A stretch of DNA of 64,000 nt from Planoprotostelium fungivorum (lineage: Eukaryota > Evosea > Variosea > Cavosteliida > Cavosteliaceae), in the NCBI GenBank assembly GCA_003024175.1, contig MDYQ01000448.1:124001-188000 (forward strand), in the 5' to 3' direction. Shown here one piece after another: positions 57,665-64,000 of this stretch. A program made the position numbers and the translations under genes. The notes under the pieces are model-generated. The model was given only the letters and a program-made list of their open reading frames with translations. It was not told the DNA's origin and did not search any database. Numbering within the stretch: the first letter of the stretch is position 1; each line of letters starts with the position of its first letter.

Positions 57665-58807
57665 ATGTCTTCCATGCCTGCCGTACGATCTCATCTTTCC
57701 ACTCTTCGACAGCTGCGGCCAGGGAAGGGACCAACAGTCGTCGTAGTGGGAGGTACATCAGGCATCGGTGCCGCCATCGCGACGACGTTTGCTAAGCAGT
57801 TTGATGCACCCCGAGTGATCGTAGTCGGGAGAAGCCAGAAATCAGCCGATGGAGTCCTCCAGCGCATGAGAGAAGAGAACGCAGTGTCGAGGTGAATACG
57901 AACATTTTCGATCACGATAATGATAAGATCACATACACCGTCGACCAACAAGTGATTGACGCTTGATGTAGGAACTCTGGCGAACCCGAATTCGATTTTT
58001 TACCCTGCGATCTATCATCTCTCTCGGCCGTGAGGCAGTGGGCCGATGACTTGAAGAAGAAGGTCGATCACATCAACTATCTGGTCCTCACACCCGGCAT
58101 CCTCTCCTTTCAAGGCAGAACCGAAACGAAAGACGGACTGGACGTCAAGCTTCAACTCCATTACTACTCGAGGTGCCTCATCTGCCTTGATTAAATTGAC
58201 GTCCAAAAGATTTCTCATCACCCACGAGCTCCTGCCTCTCCTCGAAGAGTCCACAAAGAGGGGCGAAGAAGCGAGAGTCCTCACCGTATTACACGCCGGT
58301 GCCGGAGGACCTCTCAGAAAGGATGATCTGGACCTCAAGAATAATTACAGCATCAAAAACGCCGCAGACACCGCCACCCTCTATAACGACTTGATGGTGC
58401 AGGTAAGACGAAACGAGATGAGATCATGAGATGGTGTCTGAGTGCATGTAGAAATTTTCCGAGATGTCTCCTGGTGTTTCTTTTCTTCACGCAGGGCCAG
58501 GGTGGGTGGACACCGATCTAGGCAACAGCATACCGAGACCCGTGAGATGGCTGCTCAGACCCTTTGCCCTCTTGTTCTCGACGAAGCCAGAGGTGATCGA
58601 ACCTCATTCGTTCAGATGATGACATAGATCGTCTAGGTCTGTGGAGAGATCATGACGTACGGACTCACGACCCAAGATTACGAGAAGGGTTGGTTTCTGT
58701 TGGGAAGCTCAGGACAGAGGGTGGAGAAGAGTAGACATCACACGGAAGAAGCGAAGGAGATCGTCTACCGACATACCTTGGACATGTTGGGAATAAAAAC
58801 AAATTGA
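57665..58807 (+). CDS. Short-chain dehydrogenase/reductase with altered active site
   Basis: About 320 residues in five or six exons, start MSSMPAVRSHLSTLRQLRPG at 57665. The Rossmann fold is clear: VVVVGGTSGIGAAIATTFAK (GxxxGIG), FLPCDLSSLSAVRQWADDL (Asp for the adenine ring), LVLTPGILSFQGR in place of the NNAG motif, FLITHELLPLLEES, and LHAGPGWVDTDLGNSIPRP (the PG motif). The catalytic YxxxK is missing: the expected position reads ATLYNDLMVQ, with Met where Lys should be. That is also seen in some fungal SDRs of unknown function. Either catalysis uses another residue, or it is a non-redox NAD(P)-binding protein. Ends MLGIKTN-stop at 58807. Confidence 0.85.
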
Positions 58808-58913
58808 TGCCATATCGAGTGTTCACGTCAACGGTCTCGAAAGTGGTGTACCATCGATAAAAAATATATCACATGAGAAATCAACCACAGCAAATAGAGA
58901 CGGTTGTTTATTT

Positions 58914-59772
58914 TCAGAAGAGCGCAATCAAGATAAAGAATGCCAAGACAATGATGAGTTGCCTTGTTCTGTGAGGCACCGCTATTTGTACCGGTTTTGC
59001 TGACAGTGGCGTCGTGTGTGGTCGATTGGAATCCATTGTTATCTGTCTCCACGTCATCATCTCTTCCATACACCTCCTCACTCTCACCTGACGACAGATA
59101 GTACACGAACGGTCCGTTACCAGCGGCGACCAAGATATTACTCGTCTTGGGACTGTTGGGCGCAGTTATATTGGGCCGGGTCAGAATACTCTTTAATCTG
59201 CGGGGGTTTGAACTGGAAGTTGGAAGAAGGCAGGCCGACGAGAGAAGCTACGGACAAACTGGACACGGCGGAATATTCCAAGATGAGAAGACCGTCGAAC
59301 TCTTGTTGCTTTCCGTATACTCCACCCTGTTGCACGCTCACTGCTGAGGTCAGCCATCTACTTCTGTATGGCACTCACCGAGGACAAAGTTGAGCGTGAA
59401 TTGGTTGCGAGTGGCCGACTGGACGGCCAGGTGATCGACGTCACAGGTCACAGTGTAGGTGTCAGTGAACACTGTGGCGTTCGTGTAGGCTGAGAACGTG
59501 TTCGTGTACGAAGAGTCAGGGTATATTGTGTCGTGTGGTTGAATCTGGAGCTCGATCCGTACCGACCCACAACAAAGATGGACGCAATCGAGGGGCTAAG
59601 GACGGGTGGAATCCGCTAGGAGGAACAGAGGTGATGTTATATGTATACACCTACGTTATGCGTCAGTCAGATGGTGGGATCGTATCATCAAAAATAAATC
59701 AAGATGATATCGCATCACCTGGGCCGACACAAGACCGAGAACGGATAGCAGAAGGAAGAGACTGAACCTCAT
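58914..59772 (-). pseudogene. Internally deleted copy of the 40.8-kb surface glycoprotein gene
   Basis: From ATG at 59772: signal peptide MRFSLFLLLSVLGLVSAQ, intron, then YTYNITSVPPSG-like exon 2, which runs after a frame change near 59600-59510 straight into sequence equivalent to the third-last exon of the parent (CDVDHLAVQSATRNQFTLKF). The last exons (GNGPFVYYLSSG, TNSGASQNKAT) follow, with one extra base near 58965 shifting the hydrophobic anchor out of frame. About three quarters of the parent ectodomain is absent. Over the shared ends nucleotide identity is high, so the copy is fairly recent. It may make a short secreted product but is most simply a pseudogene. Confidence 0.8.
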
Positions 59773-60102
59773 CTTGGATCAAGACGAGTTCAACTGGCAC
59801 GCGTGGTGGCTGTGTCAGGCAAGTACCGAAATAAAGAAAGCCGAGGACAAAAGACCGCAGTCTCGCAGGTCGGTAAGGCGGATTACGCTCGTCAATGTAG
59901 ACCGGCAGTTCATGGTGTGGTCTCGCCGAACCCCAATTTCTCCATTTCACAAGAGATTCTGTTAGGCAGCCTCTCGATTCGCTCAATCCGTCATCTCGCG
60001 TGAAAGGTTGGTGCAGCTTTGAGAATTGTGTTCGAGTTGCGAAATTCTCTAAAGATACATGAATTTCGCTCTAGATGGCAGGTGCACCCTGCTTTGACTA
60101 TT

Positions 60103-60400
60103 ATGTGGCCATGCTGAGGCTATTAGCACTACGAGGGGAAGGACAGCCGCATCTTCTTCTTTCTACCACAGACACCTTCAGCAGTAGACTGTGAGTTGAA
60201 AGATGTGATTTAGACTGAACAGAGTGGATAGCAAGGAGGGTCTTCAGTAGCGAACGACAGAGACTATTGCAGGTGGAATACGAACAGGGTGCTTATCCTT
60301 CGAAGAGGGAGATGAAATACATCGCACAACGGTTGGATTCAACACCCCGAGTTTGTGCCGGAAGTCTTGTAGGCTAGGCAGGGCCAGTCGTAGTCATCCG
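60103..60400 (+). pseudogene. Truncated homeobox copy
   Basis: Nearly identical in nucleotide sequence to the intact homeobox gene at 22683-22978 from about 60128 on, including the intron (GTGAGTTGAAAGATG). Exon 2 reads RRVFSSERQRLLQVEYEQGA then YPSKREMKYIAQRLDSTPR, then departs from the parent just before helix 3 and stops, so WFQNKR is missing. Exon 1 is shortened and out of frame with the intact gene's ATG (MLRLLALRGEG frame). It cannot bind DNA as a homeodomain. It stands head-to-head with the shortened glycoprotein copy, 330 bp apart. Confidence 0.8.
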
Positions 60401-61340
60401 TTACTTCGTTTGCGGGTGTACAGCCTTCGACGCTTTCACACTCATTCTTAGCATTCAAACCATGAAACAGAGGGCATCGACATGAACCAGCGTCCGCATT
60501 CTAGACGAGATCATGGTGCAGGATAATCGACAGATATCCGCATTAGAGGCGGTGCCGGCCGTTTTACTCCACAATGACCCGTTGTTGACCATCAGCCGCC
60601 TTGAGAGCGTTTCATGATGCAGCGTCAGAAGAGATGCAGTCATGTGTGACCCGTCATCAAATCTCTTGGTCAACCGGGCACACCGAGATAAGATGAAAAG
60701 ACCGACGCGACGATGAAAGGAGAATCATTTTGGTGAGACGTGTGGTGGAGGCGACAAGACGAGGAGATAAGCTCAGTCAACGTATCAACTGTCACTGCAA
60801 AGGCACCAGCTCAAGGAAGCGAAAGATAGATTTTTGTTCTGCCATCGTATTCTTCTAACTCTCTCACCCGCTGCGGCACGATTCTACTTATCTCGAGTTT
60901 CATCCCTCATCCTTCAAAGATGGAGACACAATTCACAATGGATGAACGATGTAACGCGTATATCTAGATGATCTCTGAAACACGTCGTCACAACACAGCG
61001 GACGATGAGCTCTCAGAGAACTTGAACGACAAACGGGAGAGAAGCCAGCCCAGCCCAACCCACGACACAGAACGTTCTTGCACCGGATAATTTTTATGAC
61101 CTTCGGGCAACATTTCACGTCGAGCGGGTGTGATCAATACCAAATCAATACCCGTTCTACCCTCCCGACGTATCCAAGTCTCGAAAAGAGCATCTCCTGG
61201 CCATCAGAGTGCCCGCTGCGACCCAAAGACTTGGAATCCGACATGATGATGCCTTCGGGGAGGTCATTATTCTTCGGTCGAGAGACTGAGCAGGCGTCCA
61301 ATACCCTAGCGAGTCTCCAACTTGTACCTTCCTTTCAGAG
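60401..61340. other. Intergenic, nothing recognised
   Basis: About 940 bp. Frames up to 95 codons on both strands, none with recognisable motifs or splice partners. The last 20 bp before 61341 (TACCTTCCTTTCAGAG) could be an intron end of a 5' leader or the GH16 promoter edge. Confidence 0.45.
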
Positions 61341-63002
61341 ATGAAATTGTACCTCATTCTCGTGACGACCATCTTGGCCACGGCAGCTGCATGTGGTGCG
61401 GGAGAAAGTAATTGGTGAGATATACCTCCTTCCGTCTTATTCATCTTCGCATTCTAAACCATCGACTCCTGTCATCCATCATACGTTCTGATCATGTGAT
61501 AGTGGCGGTGGATGCTATGACCCCAGTCAGTACTCTTGTGACACGGACATCAACGGTGCCAGCGTCCTCTGTCCTCTCAACTATCTCGCTTGCAACGGCG
61601 CGTGTTACTCTCCCAGCTCCTACCACTGTGCCGACGGTAAATTGGCATGGGGGCCCCAGGCGGACGCCTCCAGCTCATCTTCCTCTTCGAGCAGCAACAG
61701 CGGCAGCGACGACAGTGGCAGCAGCAGTAACAACAGCGGCGGTAGCAACAACAGTGGCAGTAGTAGTAACAACAATTGCGGAGTGAATCCTGGCCCCGCT
61801 CCCGCCCCAGCCCCTGCTCCATCCACTATGAGGGTTCCCACGACCCAATCTACACCCACACCTACGGCACTACCCGCTTGCGCTTACGGCAGCGAGCAGA
61901 ACTGGCAGGGTGACAACTTTTTCAACCAAGTGAGAAACATAATCCTTCGTGTAATGATGTTGGTGATAACGTTCCATCAGTTTGATTTCTACACTGCGGC
62001 TGATCCAACTCACGGCTTCGTACAATTTGTTGACCAGACTACGGCGCAGAACGAAGGTCTTATCAGCGTTCAGAACGACCAAGTTTACATGGGAGTCGAT
62101 CACAGCAACGTGCAGTGGGGCGGAAGATCTGCAGTTCGGCTATCATCCAAGGCCAGCTTCACCACTGGGCTCCTCATTCTCGATCTCGATCACATGCCAG
62201 GATCTGTCTGCGGCACTTGGCCTGCATTCTGGACCGTCGGCTCAAATTGGCCGTACAACGGAGGTGATCATCATCACGACAATGACCATGATGGTGACAT
62301 AGTACAGAGATCGATATCATAGAGGGAGTTAACAACGGAGAGACGAATCAAGTGACCATGCACACGAATGCCGGTTGCTCCGTCTCGGGTTGGCGCAACA
62401 TGACCGGAAGTTCTGTTGGAAGCAACTGTGACGTGGCGACCACTGGCAACGCAGGTTGTGGAGTGACCCTGAACAAGTGATCGATCGCATCAAAGTCCTA
62501 CGACTCAAACGATACAGGGCGAACAGTTACGGTACAAACTTCAACAACGCCGGTGGTGGTGCCTACGTGATGGAGAGATCATCCGATGCCATCAAGGTGA
62601 GCGGCGTTGTAGATGGACATTAATGCTGACCGAAGAACAGGTGTGGTTCTTCCCTAAGGGACAATACCCCTCCGATCTTCTGAGCGGAAATCCCAATCCA
62701 TGTTCGTGGTCGGCACCTGACTCGGTCACTTCGATCGGTGGAAACTGCCCATCTTCTCACTTTGGTCCACAGAATATCATCTTCGACGTAAGTTTTATCT
62801 TTGACATCATCATCATCGAGAGATCACGATGATCATCTTCGGCTGACACGAGTCACAGATCACATTCTGTGGTGATTGGGCGGGCGCCGTGTTCGCTTCA
62901 CAATGCGGAGGCGATTGCAACACTTTCGTAGCCACTAATCCTTCTGCCTTCTCAGATAGTTATTGGTTGATCAATTCCGTTCGCCTTCTTTCCCGATCAT
63001 GA
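61341..63002 (+). CDS. Secreted GH16 endo-beta-glucanase with CBM52-like module
   Basis: About 430 residues, seven exons. Start MKLYLILVTTILATAAACGA at 61341 is a signal peptide. Next is a Cys-rich module, GGGCYDPSQYSCDTDIN then LCPLNYLACNGACYSPSSYH, which matches the CBM52-type CYDPxxYxC...LCP pattern. A Ser/Asn/Gly linker and a Pro-Ala run follow. The catalytic domain shows FDFYTAADPTHGFVQFVD, MPGSVCGTWPAFWTVGSNWP and, across an intron of 44 nt, NGEIDIIEGVN: the ExDxxE active site of GH16 glucanases is intact. HTNAGCSV and NCDVATTGNAGCGV complete the fungal-type GH16 pattern. It ends VRLLSRS-stop at 63002. Likely exported to cut beta-1,3/1,4-glucans of fungal walls, or to remodel the cyst wall. 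Confidence 0.92.
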
Positions 63003-63172
63003 AGATGATCCACCTCCGTGTAATTTTCTGTCAATACAAATCAGATCGATTCATTAAGTAAGACATTTTAAGACTTTCATTTATATGGGGCTTATACATC
63101 AGAGAACATGAAACGCTCTATCGATTCTACTCTTTCGAACATCTTACAGATCATTTTATTCCTTCGTTTCCC

Positions 63173-64000
63173 TCACTTCTTTCCTTCCTTCTTCGATTTC
63201 GCCCACAACTTTCCTTGCAGCAACCTCTTCTCGATGTACTCTGCCGCTTCTTCCGGCCTCGCCCGCTGGAAGTCATCGAGAGAATCGAAGCCTCTCGCCC
63301 AATAAGAAGGAAACTCGTTTGAATGTCCGTGTCGATTGGGTAGACCCTCGCGGTAGATGTGACGAGCGTACTTTTTCAAGACGACAGTCAGCTGTGTCCA
63401 CTCTGCGGCAGCTCCTTCAGCTTCGAATACCGTCTGAAAGGCCGCCATCTTGCTTCGAATTGCATTTCCTTGACAGAAGACAGGCTCCTGTAGATTTTCA
63501 GCTGTCGTCTACCACGTCACACACCTCTCCGTGATCTCTTCCCGTTAAGAGGACCCACAGCTTCATCGTGCGTGACTTTACATTACTTTGGAGTAGATTC
63601 TGGATGACATCGTCCCACACGTCACCACTTCGACCGTTCAGTAGAGGTCTACCGGTGTTGTCGGCTCTCGATAACAATCGAATGAATTCTTCTTCCGTGG
63701 TAGTGGATAAGAGATCGCTGACGAGTTTTTCGGATAATATCTTCCTCTCTCCTTCTCTCTTCTCGCGGATATTTTTGTGGTAGCGTTGGGTGTAGATACT
63801 TCTCACCAGGTCGGACACGTATTGTCTAGATGACTGTTCGTCCGTTACGTCGGGTAATTTGCAGGTCCTATTGTTGTCTTCTCCCTGATTTCTCGTCATT
63901 GGAATGGTTCAAACTGTTCGTGCATGATGATGATGACGTCTCACCACTTCGATACGTGAGGATAGGTTGGGACATTGCAGAGCTTGCAAGTAGAGGGCAG
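63173..64000 (-). CDS. 3' part of an unrecognised gene
   Basis: The gene enters from the right edge. Visible exons: about 64000-63945 (reading LQALQCPNLSSRIEV), 63884-63528 (GEDNNRTCKLPDVTDEQSSR, YVSDLVRSIYTQRYHKNIRE, WDDVIQNLLQSNVKSRTMKL, WVLLTGRDHGE) and 63490-63173 (EPVFCQGNAIRSKMAAFQTV ... LLQGKLWAKSKKEGKK-stop). The introns of about 60 and 37 nt join in frame. The sequence is charged and helical with LxxLL-like pieces. I recognise no family; the C-terminal 90 residues (ARHIYREGLPNRHGHSNEFP) have a balanced soluble composition. Confidence 0.6.

Overview
The window looks like nuclear DNA of an intron-rich, gene-dense free-living protist. Nearly every gene is cut by introns of about 35-60 nt with GT(G/A)AG-like donors and CAG or TAG acceptors. 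The gene content is eukaryotic: eIF5B, IST1, a beta-karyopherin-like HEAT protein, SWI5, a FYVE/RhoGEF/PH protein and a nuclear tRNA-Lys with an intron. Hybrid histidine kinase, full-size ABCG transporter, receptor tyrosine kinase, PLAC8 protein and wall-degrading glycosidases together suggest an amoebozoan, perhaps a protosteloid or other fungivorous amoeba. That assignment is my inference; no rRNA or marker comparison was possible.

Layout. 1-2.9 kb (+): a coiled-coil protein. 3.0-18.2 kb (-): double hybrid histidine kinase, IST1 (ESCRT-III-like), importin-beta-like HEAT protein, quinone-oxidoreductase-like MDR enzyme, secreted beta-helix glycosidase. 18.7-19.0 kb (+): intronless PLAC8 gene. 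19.2-23.4 kb: a gene-poor island with an identical 118-bp inverted repeat 1.8 kb apart, a 334-bp tandem duplication with an N at its joint, a homeobox gene broken at the repeat, and an apparently intact small homeobox gene. 23.4-37.4 kb: EEF1A lysine methyltransferase-like (+), HD hydrolase (-), eIF5B (-), SWI5 (+), acireductone dioxygenase (-), ABCG transporter (-). 37.4-40.8 kb is gene-poor. 40.8-54.6 kb: surface glycoprotein (+), receptor tyrosine kinase with a beta-helix ectodomain (-), FYVE RhoGEF (-). 55.7-64 kb: tRNA-Lys(UUU), AIG2-like protein, thioredoxin-fold membrane protein, SDR, a shortened copy of the 40.8-kb glycoprotein beside a third homeobox copy, a GH16 glucanase with an N-terminal Cys-rich module, and the end of an unrecognised gene.

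Functional themes. Environmental sensing (two-component phosphorelay, receptor tyrosine kinase, Rho activation at phosphoinositide membranes), membrane traffic and export (IST1, ABCG, karyopherin), and external digestion (two secreted glycosidases) fit a predatory or fungus-eating amoeba. Housekeeping genes lie between them; I see no operon-like logic beyond a few close divergent pairs.

The most unusual signal is a short palindrome-forming word, TCTACAACG and its complement CGTTGTAGA, which recurs in introns of unrelated genes in both orientations. In several introns it lies inside a longer shared block. I know of no described element that matches it.
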